Shown: positions 7,651 through 13,477 of the stretch, piece by piece | Position numbering within the stretch: position 1 is the stretch's first letter | Layout: every line of letters starts with the position of its first letter | NCBI GenBank assembly: GCA_964226685.1 | Contig: CAXQRU010000112.1 | Span: 1 to 13,477 of the forward strand | Source: CAXQRU01 sp964226685 | GTDB taxonomy: Bacteria; Pseudomonadota; Gammaproteobacteria; Pseudomonadales; Cellvibrionaceae | Direction: 5' to 3' | DNA length: 13,477 bases | The notes under the pieces: model-generated | The model's input: the letters and a program-made list of their open reading frames with translations, nothing else | Told to the model about the DNA's origin: nothing | The model's database searches: none | Made by a program: the position numbers and the translations under genes

Positions 7651-9987
7651 ATGATGACTGAGGCTTGCTTTCATTGCAGCTTACCCATCCCCGCTGGTGA
7701 GACTTACATTGAAACTATTGGTGGGCAGCCTAGGCAATTTTGCTGCCAGGGTTGTTTGGGTGTTGCCTCAATGATTCAAGGGGCAGGCCTTGATGCGTTC
7801 TATCGTTATCGAGATACGCCCAGCCCAAAACCCGAAGATCTTGTGAGTCAATATACACTCTATGATAAGCCAGATATTGCTCGCGAGTTTGTTCATAGAG
7901 ATGCTGAGGGCAATGCTCACATCGATTTATTGCTCGATAACATCCACTGTGCCGCCTGTGTTTGGTTGATAGAGAAAGTTTTATCCAAACATCCCGCATT
8001 GATTAAAGTGAGTATTAATTCTGTAACTCGTCACGCCCAAGTGGTATGGCGTGGTGACACTCCCATCAGCCAGTTAATGGAACAATTAGATCGCATTGGT
8101 TACCCCTCAAAGCCTCTGTCTTCTGTCAACCAAGCCGACGATATGGTCAAAGCGCAGCGGGTAGACTTAATGCGCATAGCGATTGCGGGTTTTGCCATGA
8201 TGCAAGTGGGCATGGTGGCCGCAGCTCTTTATTTGGGTGCGGATGATCAATGGTTAACGCTATTTCGCTGGGTGAGCTTATTGGTCGCGACCCCTGTGGT
8301 TTTCTTTAGTGCAAAACCTTTTTTTGTCGCAGCATGGCGCAGTCTAAAAGTCGGTCATCTGATTATGGATGTACCCGTAGCGATTGCCATTGCTTTGGCC
8401 TATGCCGCCAGCGTTTGGGCCACCATCGCTCAAACTGGCGAAATTTATTTTGATTCCATCGCCATGTTTACGTTTTTCTTGTTGATCGGGCGTTATCTTG
8501 AAAAACGTTTGCGCGTTAGGAACGTCCAAGTTTCCTCGCGCCTAACCAGTTTATTGCCATTATTGGTGACCAAAGTCGTGTCGGATCAGCGTGAACAAGT
8601 ACCTAGAGTGGCGGTTGAACCTGGTGATATTTTGCAAATTGCCGTTGGTGACACCATCCCCTGCGATGGGGTTTTACTAGAGGGACAGGCACAGGTGACC
8701 CAGGCGTGGTTAACTGGCGAGTCGGAGGTTGTATCCAAAGAACCAGGAAGCCAGCTGATGGCGGGTAGCATCAATGTTGGGCCTCCTTTGTTGATGGAGG
8801 TGAGGGCGACCGGGCGAGAAACGCGTCTTTCGGCCATCGAACGTTTGGTAAATCAATCGCAAACCTTAAAACCCTCTTGGCAGTTATTGGCTGACCGTAT
8901 CGCTCGATATTTCGTGGCGGGCGTGTTGATCACTGCCACCTTAGTGTTTTCCGTTTGGTATTTCATCGAGCCGGCTCATGCTCTTTGGGTGACGTTATCG
9001 GTTTTAGTCGTGACGTGCCCCTGCGCATTATCACTGGCGACTCCGGCGGCAGTGACGGCATCGCTCAATGCTTTGCAGCAGAGAGGCGTTCTGATTGTTA
9101 AAGGCCATGTATTGGAAACCTTGGGAAAAATCAAAACCATTGTGTTTGATAAAACGGGAACATTAACCAATGGGTTTCCTCGCGTCGCCAACATTCATTG
9201 CTTGGCGGATGTGGGCGAGCAAGATGCCTATGATATTGCCTGTGCTTTGGAGCAGGGTAGCAGTCATCCGATTGCGCGAGCCTTTGAGACGGATGTGACC
9301 TTAAAAGTGACTCAAAGAGAGCAGTTGACAGGCCAGGGTGTAGCAGGTGTGATCGATGGCCGCAACTATCGGCTGGGTAAGCCCAGTTTTAGTGGTGCCC
9401 AAGGTATTGATTCTGGCGTTGTCTTAAGTCGTGATGGTGAGCCAATTGCTCATTTTGAATTGGCTGAAACTCTCAATGAGGGTGCTCATGAATTGGTGTC
9501 GGAACTTCGAGCCATGGGTTATGACTTGGCAATGCTTAGTGGCGATAGTCACAAAGCGGTGATGGCCGTTGCTAATGAACTTGGAATTTCTAAAGCGACC
9601 GCTAACGCAAGTCCCGAAGATAAAACCGCAGAGATTGGCCGCTACCAAGAGCAGGGCGCGGTGTTAATGGTGGGCGATGGTATTAATGATGCGCCGGTGT
9701 TGGCGCTAGCTGATATTTCCATTGCCATGAGTGGCGCTTCGGATCTCGCAAAAACCCGCGCCGATTGTGTGTTGCTATCAGAGGACTTATTATTGGTGAT
9801 GACCTTGCTCAAGCAAGCAGAAAAAGCTCGGCGTTTAATCGCTCAGAACATCACCTGGGCTTTGTCGTATAACACCTTAGCGTTGCCACTAGCCGCCCTG
9901 GGTATTGTTCCGCCATATCTAGCGGCAGCGGGGATGTCATTGAGCTCTCTTGTTGTGGTGTTCAATTCAATTAGGTTGTATCGATAA
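7651..9987 (+). CDS. ccoI: Copper-translocating P-type ATPase CcoI (FixI)
   Basis: CcoI exports Cu(I) across the inner membrane, supplying the CuB site of cbb3 oxidase. The 778 residues show an N-terminal cysteine cluster (C6, C9, C31, C32, C35) typical of the CcoI/FixI branch, then a heavy-metal-associated domain with C100-A-A-C103. Further motifs are TGES at 355-358, the in-membrane C456-P-C458 copper motif, the phosphorylated D500 in DKTGTLT, SHP at 538-540 and GDGINDAP at 675-682. All catalytic motifs are intact. Two ATGs stand in tandem. AAGGT at 7645-7649 is almost on top of the first, so ATG 7654 may be the real start, shortening the protein by one residue. The final A of the TAA stop is the first base of the ccoS ATG. 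Confidence 0.96.
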   Translation: MMTEACFHCSLPIPAGETYIETIGGQPRQFCCQGCLGVASMIQGAGLDAFYRYRDTPSPKPEDLVSQYTLYDKPDIAREFVHRDAEGNAHIDLLLDNIHCAACVWLIEKVLSKHPALIKVSINSVTRHAQVVWRGDTPISQLMEQLDRIGYPSKPLSSVNQADDMVKAQRVDLMRIAIAGFAMMQVGMVAAALYLGADDQWLTLFRWVSLLVATPVVFFSAKPFFVAAWRSLKVGHLIMDVPVAIAIALAYAASVWATIAQTGEIYFDSIAMFTFFLLIGRYLEKRLRVRNVQVSSRLTSLLPLLVTKVVSDQREQVPRVAVEPGDILQIAVGDTIPCDGVLLEGQAQVTQAWLTGESEVVSKEPGSQLMAGSINVGPPLLMEVRATGRETRLSAIERLVNQSQTLKPSWQLLADRIARYFVAGVLITATLVFSVWYFIEPAHALWVTLSVLVVTCPCALSLATPAAVTASLNALQQRGVLIVKGHVLETLGKIKTIVFDKTGTLTNGFPRVANIHCLADVGEQDAYDIACALEQGSSHPIARAFETDVTLKVTQREQLTGQGVAGVIDGRNYRLGKPSFSGAQGIDSGVVLSRDGEPIAHFELAETLNEGAHELVSELRAMGYDLAMLSGDSHKAVMAVANELGISKATANASPEDKTAEIGRYQEQGAVLMVGDGINDAPVLALADISIAMSGASDLAKTRADCVLLSEDLLLVMTLLKQAEKARRLIAQNITWALSYNTLALPLAALGIVPPYLAAAGMSLSSLVVVFNSIRLYR

Positions 9988-10139
9988 TGCAAAGTATTTA
10001 CCTGTTGATTCCCATCGCCATTTTATTTGTCATCGTCGCCTTAGGGGTGTTGTATTGGGCGATTAATAATGGTCAGTACGATGACTTGGACACCGAGTCT
10101 AAACGTATTTTGTTTGATGACGATGCAGATGATGACTGA
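9987..10139 (+). CDS. ccoS: cbb3 oxidase maturation protein CcoS
   Basis: This is a 50-residue single-pass membrane protein beginning MQSIYLLIPIAILF. The helix covers about residues 4-24, followed by the conserved family ending of its membrane part, WAINNGQYDDLD (24-35). The acidic C-terminus (DDDADDD) is typical of CcoS. In other bacteria CcoS is needed for cofactor insertion into the cbb3 oxidase. The ATG shares one base with the ccoI stop (TAATG), and the end overlaps the next gene by 8 bases, so translation is probably coupled on both sides. Confidence 0.95.
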   Translation: MQSIYLLIPIAILFVIVALGVLYWAINNGQYDDLDTESKRILFDDDADDD

Positions 10140-10821
10140 GCTGTTGCTCGCGGCTTTCACCATGGGTTTAGTGGGGAGTACTCATTGCATTGGCATGTGC
10201 GGGGGCATCATTGGTGCATTGTCATTGGGTGTGAGCGCTAAGCGGCGCATTTATCGTTTTTTAATTATTCTTAGTTACAATTTAGGGCGTTTATTAGGCT
10301 ATGTCACCATCGCATTGGTGGTGACTTGGGCACTGTTGCCTTTAAAGGATTGGACGGGTGTCTGGCTACCACGAGTTTTGGCGGGTGTAGTTACCATTAT
10401 GGCTGGCTTATACATCGGCGGCTGGTGGATGGGCTTGCGTAAGCTGGAACATCTCGGTCAATTTGTTTGGCGTTACCTTCAATCTATCGCTCAGCGTTTG
10501 ATGCCAGTTACATCCATTGCTCAAGCGCTCGCACTGGGTTTTTTATGGGGTTGGCTGCCTTGCGGCCTAGTTTATGCGGCATTAACTATGGCCGTAACCG
10601 CTCAAGATCCACTCTATTCAGCACTGGTCATGTTGGCTTTTGGTTTAGGTACGTTGCCTGCTGTATTGCTCAGTGGCCTCATGGCGCAGCAATTAAAAAA
10701 ATGGCTTCAAAAACCTTGGATGCGTTCTATATTTGCTATAATTATGATATGTCTGGGTGCATTAACGATTGTGTATGCGCTGCCAGAGCAAGGCGGTCAT
10801 GATCATCACCACCATCATTAG
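10132..10821 (+). CDS. TauE/SafE-DsbD-type membrane protein with C-terminal His cluster
   Basis: This membrane protein of about 229 residues has roughly six hydrophobic helices. It belongs to the group annotated as sulfite exporter TauE/SafE family, or DsbD-like (DsbD_2), that often follows ccoS. Two membrane motifs stand out: G15-S-T-H18-C19-I-G-M22-C23-G-G near the start, and W-L-P143-C144-G-L midway; their Cys, His and Met residues could handle metal or redox. The protein ends HDHHHHH, a natural metal-binding tail. I place the start at ATG 10132 (10129 is equally possible). The longer reading from 10069 would overlap most of ccoS. Position in a copper-dependent oxidase operon suggests metal or thiol transport. 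The name sulfite exporter should not be taken literally. Confidence 0.85.
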   Translation: MTELLLAAFTMGLVGSTHCIGMCGGIIGALSLGVSAKRRIYRFLIILSYNLGRLLGYVTIALVVTWALLPLKDWTGVWLPRVLAGVVTIMAGLYIGGWWMGLRKLEHLGQFVWRYLQSIAQRLMPVTSIAQALALGFLWGWLPCGLVYAALTMAVTAQDPLYSALVMLAFGLGTLPAVLLSGLMAQQLKKWLQKPWMRSIFAIIMICLGALTIVYALPEQGGHDHHHHH

Positions 10822-10833
10822 CGAGCAATCAAC

Positions 10834-11352
10834 ATGGCTTTAGAACCCACCCCCTTAGTCGATGAAGTCACGCAATTAATGGATGACATTAGTATTTTTG
10901 GTGGTTTAAATCCAGAGCAGGTTGATACTTTGCTCGGCCTTATGGAATCCGTGTCTTGTCCAAGAGGGCATATTATTTTCTCCCAAGGCGCTCCACCGAC
11001 AGCGATGTACATTATTTTGAAAGGTTGTGTGCAACTGTTTTTTGAAATCAATGGTAAGAAACTTGCGAAAGTGAATTGGGGGCCAGGAGCGTGCATTGGA
11101 ATGACCGCCGTTTTAGGGATTCAAGCTCATGCCGGCACAACCATGGCTCTTGAACCGTGTCATTTGTTGCGCTTTACTGGCGAAAAGCTCATGGGTGTTT
11201 TTGAAGAGGACAAAGATTTATTTAGCCGAGTGATTTTAAATATGGCTCGCGATGCCAGCCGCCGCTTACACCAGACAGACCAACAAATCATTGAGCATAT
11301 GGCTGCTAATCCAGAAATGCTATCCTTGTTACTGGGCGATATCGTCGATTAA
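10834..11352 (+). CDS. Stand-alone cyclic-nucleotide-binding-domain protein (Crp-like, no HTH)
   Basis: The 172-residue protein has a Crp-type sensor fold: ISIFGGLNPEQVDTLL (19-34), then RGHIIFSQGAPPTAMYIILKG (44-64), and a long C-helix-like region at about 127-157. It ends there, so the helix-turn-helix domain of Crp/FNR regulators is missing and direct DNA binding is unlikely. The phosphate-binding cassette (about 83-101) is degenerate: the usual Glu of GE-x-A-L and the Arg of PR-x-A are not present, so classical cAMP binding is doubtful. It also lacks the FNR-type N-terminal cysteine set. It lies 12 bases after the TauE/SafE-type gene, as the last operon gene. In many gammaproteobacteria fnr/anr follows ccoS nearby. 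Its stop overlaps the stop of the converging gene by 3 bases. Confidence 0.82.
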   Translation: MALEPTPLVDEVTQLMDDISIFGGLNPEQVDTLLGLMESVSCPRGHIIFSQGAPPTAMYIILKGCVQLFFEINGKKLAKVNWGPGACIGMTAVLGIQAHAGTTMALEPCHLLRFTGEKLMGVFEEDKDLFSRVILNMARDASRRLHQTDQQIIEHMAANPEMLSLLLGDIVD

Positions 11353-11687
11353 GGCGCGCAATTTTCTGCACCTTCATCCGTCCACTTCAATACCTGAAAC
11401 TGCCCATCGTACTCACTCGCAAAACCATCTTCTGCTTTGGGTTCTATGCCGCCAATAACAGTGATGGGTAATGCTTGATAAGGCTCTAGGCTATTTTGAG
11501 CATAGTATTTTTGTAACTCCTGAAGCACTGGTTCTTCGCCGACCACCCACAACACTTGGTCGGGGTGGTCGCAAAGTTGTACGGTATTGACTTCGTGCCC
11601 ATAGACATAGAGTGCCCGGTAAGATGGATCAGCGAGACTGTTAAAGGCCGCGAGTAACGATAAGCTTGGGATCAACAATTTAAACAT
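11349..11687 (-). CDS. Small exported protein resembling the NlpE C-terminal OB domain; candidate immunity protein
   Basis: The 112-residue protein starts MFKLLIPSLSLLAAF, a signal peptide probably cut after NSLA at residue 19. There is no lipobox Cys, so it should be free in the periplasm. The mature part follows the order seen in the C-terminal OB-fold domain of NlpE: a YRALYVYG strand, Cys (C39), a VLWVVG strand, LQELQKYY helix, a PITVIGG strand, and a final Cys (C110). In NlpE the matching cysteines form a disulfide. I start at 11687 because the longer reading from 11762 puts about 25 residues before the signal peptide and would lie inside the upstream gene. Its ATG overlaps the stop of the M23 gene by 8 bases, implying coupled translation. 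An immunity role is inferred from this context only. Confidence 0.72.
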   Translation of the reverse strand: MFKLLIPSLSLLAAFNSLADPSYRALYVYGHEVNTVQLCDHPDQVLWVVGEEPVLQELQKYYAQNSLEPYQALPITVIGGIEPKAEDGFASEYDGQFQVLKWTDEGAENCAP

Positions 11688-12384
11688 TGATAACCGTTGT
11701 TGGGTTGATGCTACTGTTGTTTTCATTATGAATCCTAATATGAACGTGATTGGTGATACCATTTGGGTAACGTCTTTGTAAGCTTTTCGCTTTACCGATC
11801 GGGCTTAAGCCAGCAATAACGAGTTTACCAACGATATTGTGTTCTGGCTCCAAATACCAAACTTTACATTGGTAGCCGTTGCTCGCGACAATTTCAACAC
11901 CAGACAGAGTGTCGGCATCGACCCCACTCGTGTAGGGTTTAGAAATCCTTGTGACTATGCCTGACATAGGAGCCACAACCATTTGATTAGGCCTTGCGAT
12001 GTAGTCACAGCCATCGTGTGAGCGGTGCCCTCGAGGGGCATTATAATGCCCAAAGCCATAATTATCTTGTTGGCGTATTGCTTGCCCGGTAGGGTTGGCA
12101 AATTGAGTTGGCCAGAGCAAATTAATAAACCAATCTCGAGGTCTTATGGTGCCATTAAATGGCACCACTAACGGTGTTCTTTGGTGAGCGATGGCTTGGT
12201 CTAAAGCCGCCTGAGTGACAGGCCCAAACTGACCATCGACTCTAATTCGCTTAGCAAAAGTAGGTGGAGGTTTTATGGGATTTAGCAAAAAGAAATGATC
12301 GAATCTGGCGTTTAAAAGAGATTGAAGAGTGATGATATCACGGTACTGGTTTGTACCCTGTGTTCCAACTGAGAGAGAAAGCAT
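11680..12384 (-). CDS. Peptidoglycan-binding plus M23 metallopeptidase protein without signal peptide; candidate effector
   Basis: The 234-residue protein is a likely cell-wall endopeptidase. A peptidoglycan-binding-1-type helix bundle comes first (about 15-64), ending in the signature VDGQFGPVTQAAL. An M23 (LytM-like) domain follows at about 115-225, with the zinc residues H123-x-G-x-D127 (HDGCD) and H213-V-H215. No signal peptide or membrane segment precedes the domains, unlike housekeeping M23 hydrolases. I choose ATG 12384 because AAGGA lies 8 bases upstream. The longer reading from 12447 adds 21 residues that overlap a strong hairpin and do not look like a leader. The gene follows nadC after 65 bases and is coupled to the small exported gene downstream. 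It could be a secreted antibacterial effector or a lytic enzyme released another way. The catalytic call is good; the role is inference. Confidence 0.85.
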   Translation of the reverse strand: MLSLSVGTQGTNQYRDIITLQSLLNARFDHFFLLNPIKPPPTFAKRIRVDGQFGPVTQAALDQAIAHQRTPLVVPFNGTIRPRDWFINLLWPTQFANPTGQAIRQQDNYGFGHYNAPRGHRSHDGCDYIARPNQMVVAPMSGIVTRISKPYTSGVDADTLSGVEIVASNGYQCKVWYLEPEHNIVGKLVIAGLSPIGKAKSLQRRYPNGITNHVHIRIHNENNSSINPTTVINV

Positions 12385-12397
12385 TCCATTAATCCTT

Positions 12398-12412
12398 TTC
12401 AAGTGTCTTGAA
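12398..12412 (-). promoter_or_regulatory. Small hairpin next to the ribosome site of the M23 gene
   Basis: TTCAAG and CTTGAA (6-bp arms, 3-base loop) lie immediately upstream of the AAGG ribosome site of the M23 gene on the minus strand. The outer CCTT could also pair with that AAGG across a one-base bulge, which would hide the ribosome site. A translational control role is possible but untested. Confidence 0.35.
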
Positions 12413-12413
12413 G

Positions 12414-12438
12414 GAGCTATCTTTCCATAAGATAGCTC
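12414..12438 (-). terminator. 10-bp perfect hairpin after nadC
   Basis: GAGCTATCTT and AAGATAGCTC form a perfect 10-bp stem around a 5-base loop, 11 bases after the nadC stop on the minus strand. It could end or stabilise the nadC transcript. Only CTTC follows, not a T-run, so it may let some transcription pass into the M23 gene or act as an RNA-processing site. Confidence 0.5.
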
Positions 12439-12449
12439 GCAGTGCAATG

Positions 12450-13301
12450 TTAAAAATCGATAAAACGCATAGATAGGTCGATGGCTTTACAATCTTTCGT
12501 TAATGCGCCAATCGAAATAAAATCGACGCCAGTCTCGGCGATGGGCACCAAGGTAGACGAGTTGACATTGCCTGAGGCTTCCAGCTTGCAAGGTACATCA
12601 TAATGTTGATTACGTTTGACGGCCGTGGTCATATCGTCCATCGAAAAGTTATCCAGCATAATAATATCGGCATGATGAGTGAGCGCTTGTTCAAACTCAT
12701 CTAAGTTTTCCACTTCAATTTCGACGGGCTTATCTTTATACATCGCCTTGGCTTGCTCGATGGCTTGGGCAATACCACCACAAGCGGCAATATGATTTTC
12801 TTTAATTAAAAAAGCATCGTAAAGCCCAATACGATGATTGTGGCAACCACCACACGTGACTGCATATTTTTGAGCGAGCCTAAGGCCTGGAATGGTTTTG
12901 CGGGTATCGAGTATTTTAACTTGAGTGTGGGCAACCCTATTGGCGTAGTGTTGGCAAGTAGTGGCGGTGCCGGAAAGTAGTTGCAAGTAGTTGAGAGCAG
13001 CGCGCTCGCCGGTCAGTAAAGACCGGGCATTACCCGATAGTGTAAATAAAGTGCTATTGGCGGCCACTTGCTCGCCGTCGGCCACTTGCCAGTCGATCTC
13101 AACCGATTCATCAATTTGTTTGAAGACTTCATTAACCCAGGCGGTACCCGCAATGGTGCAATCTTCCCGAGTGATGACTCGGGCGCGAGCGGTCTTTGAA
13201 GCGGGTATCAACGCAGCCGTTATATCACCGCTGCCAATATCCTCCGCAAGCGTTAGGCTAACGTGTTGCTTGATGTGTTCATCTAGACTCTGGGAAGACA
13301 T
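12450..13301 (-). CDS. nadC: Nicotinate-nucleotide diphosphorylase (quinolinate phosphoribosyltransferase)
   Basis: NadC converts quinolinate and phosphoribosyl diphosphate to nicotinate mononucleotide, CO2 and pyrophosphate in de novo NAD synthesis. The 283-residue protein is full length. Hallmarks are EDIGSGDIT (20-28), the LTGERAALNYLQLLSG helix (96-111), the phosphate/substrate loop DTRKTIPGLR (132-141), CGGCHNHRIGL (150-160) with FLIKENH (164-170), EIEVENL (194-200), IMLDNFS (214-220), EASGN (241-245) and ISIGALT (262-268). The start is supported by GAGGGT about 6 bases upstream on the minus strand. In relatives nadC is often divergent from ampD; here the divergent gene instead begins with a signal peptide. 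Nothing in the enzyme looks altered. Confidence 0.97.
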   Translation of the reverse strand: MSSQSLDEHIKQHVSLTLAEDIGSGDITAALIPASKTARARVITREDCTIAGTAWVNEVFKQIDESVEIDWQVADGEQVAANSTLFTLSGNARSLLTGERAALNYLQLLSGTATTCQHYANRVAHTQVKILDTRKTIPGLRLAQKYAVTCGGCHNHRIGLYDAFLIKENHIAACGGIAQAIEQAKAMYKDKPVEIEVENLDEFEQALTHHADIIMLDNFSMDDMTTAVKRNQHYDVPCKLEASGNVNSSTLVPIAETGVDFISIGALTKDCKAIDLSMRFIDF

Positions 13302-13323
13302 TACGCACCCTCAAAAAGCACTC

Positions 13324-13352
13324 ATACTAACTCAGAAGCCCGTGGCAGTAAA
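13324..13352 (-). promoter_or_regulatory. Predicted nadC promoter
   Basis: On the minus strand TTTACT (13352-13347) and TAGTAT (13329-13324) are separated by exactly 17 bases, each matching the sigma-70 consensus at 4 of 6 positions. Transcription would start near 13317, giving a leader of about 16 bases that includes the GAGGGT ribosome site. Confidence 0.45.
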
Positions 13353-13362
13353 TTAGCTGCTC

Positions 13363-13390
13363 TTTTCATTGGGTAAAAAATAGCGATAAT
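13363..13390 (+). promoter_or_regulatory. Predicted promoter of the divergent exported-protein gene
   Basis: TTTTCA (13363-13368, 4 of 6) and GATAAT (13385-13390, 5 of 6) lie 16 bases apart on the plus strand. Transcription would start near 13397, about 24 bases before the ATG at 13421. A small inverted repeat, TAGCG (13381-13385) and CGCTA (13395-13399), spans the -10 region and could be an operator. Confidence 0.45.
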
Positions 13391-13420
13391 AGAGCGCTAT
13401 AAGATAATTGGGGTTATAAG

Positions 13421-13477
13421 ATGAAAAGTTTACTTGCGCTGCTAATACTTGGCTTATTTTTGATGTCTGCCAATGCC
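13421..13477 (+). CDS. Start of an exported protein (partial, signal peptide only)
   Basis: Nineteen codons are present before the window ends, and the frame stays open. They encode MKSLLALLILGLFLMSANA: a lysine, a hydrophobic core, and an ANA end that fits signal peptidase I cleavage. GGGG at 13410-13413 is a ribosome site 7 bases upstream. The mature protein is outside the window, so its function cannot be named. Confidence 0.75.
   Translation, partial: MKSLLALLILGLFLMSANA

Noticed and set aside
10069..10131. GTG start for the TauE/SafE-type protein
   Set aside because: It would make the protein overlap most of ccoS in another frame and add a non-family leader. Starts at 10129/10132 put the first helix at the N-terminus, as usual.
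12385..12447. 21-codon N-terminal extension of the M23 protein
   Set aside because: It lacks signal-peptide character and overlaps a strong hairpin, while ATG 12384 has a good ribosome site at proper spacing.
12991..13356. Plus-strand open frame of 121 codons opposite nadC
   Set aside because: It is antisense to the well-conserved NadC N-terminal half, is rich in Ser/Ala from reversed codons, and resembles no family.
1..13477. Mobile element, CRISPR array, tRNA or attachment site
   Set aside because: I found no transposase or integrase, no regularly spaced repeats, and no tRNA-like cloverleaf on reading both strands by eye.

Overview
The window looks like chromosomal DNA of a marine-type gammaproteobacterium. 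Moderate G+C, Pseudomonas/Oceanospirillales-like ArgG and NadC sequences, and the gene order ccoNOQP-ccoGHIS under an FNR/ANR-type site all point that way. I infer the lineage from protein resemblance only and cannot name the genus. I see no tRNA, rRNA, CRISPR array, insertion sequence or integrase.

Layout. (1) 1-787: a short leader, then an Imm11-like protein read from a TTG start, probably the immunity half of a polymorphic-toxin locus whose toxin would lie to the left of the window. (2) 930-2150: argG, argininosuccinate synthase, with its own promoter. (3) 2151-2349: an intergenic region with a 13-bp hairpin and a perfect FNR/ANR box placed 40-41 bases upstream of a predicted transcription start. 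(4) 2350-11352: one long plus-strand operon, ccoN-ccoO-ccoQ-ccoP-ccoG-ccoH-ccoI-ccoS, then a TauE/SafE-DsbD-type membrane protein and a stand-alone cyclic-nucleotide-binding-domain protein. Genes overlap or lie within about 15 bases of each other. (5) 11349-13301, minus strand: nadC, then a peptidoglycan-binding plus M23 peptidase gene with no signal peptide, then a small exported protein whose start overlaps the peptidase stop by 8 bases. (6) 13302-13477: a divergent intergenic region and the first 19 codons of an exported protein.

How the genes work together. CcoNOQP is the cbb3-type cytochrome c oxidase, a high-affinity terminal oxidase for low oxygen. CcoG (cupric reductase), CcoH, CcoI (copper P-type ATPase) and CcoS mature it, mainly through copper delivery. 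The FNR/ANR site fits induction when oxygen falls. The TauE/SafE-type protein ends in a natural HDHHHHH tail and may belong to the same metal-handling set. The last operon gene sits where many relatives carry the fnr/anr regulator, but it has no DNA-binding domain.

The least ordinary part is the coupled minus-strand pair at 11349-12384. It combines a putative peptidoglycan hydrolase without an export signal and a small exported protein resembling the C-terminal OB domain of NlpE. This is the arrangement expected of an effector and its periplasmic immunity protein. That role is inference; the individual domain calls are better supported.
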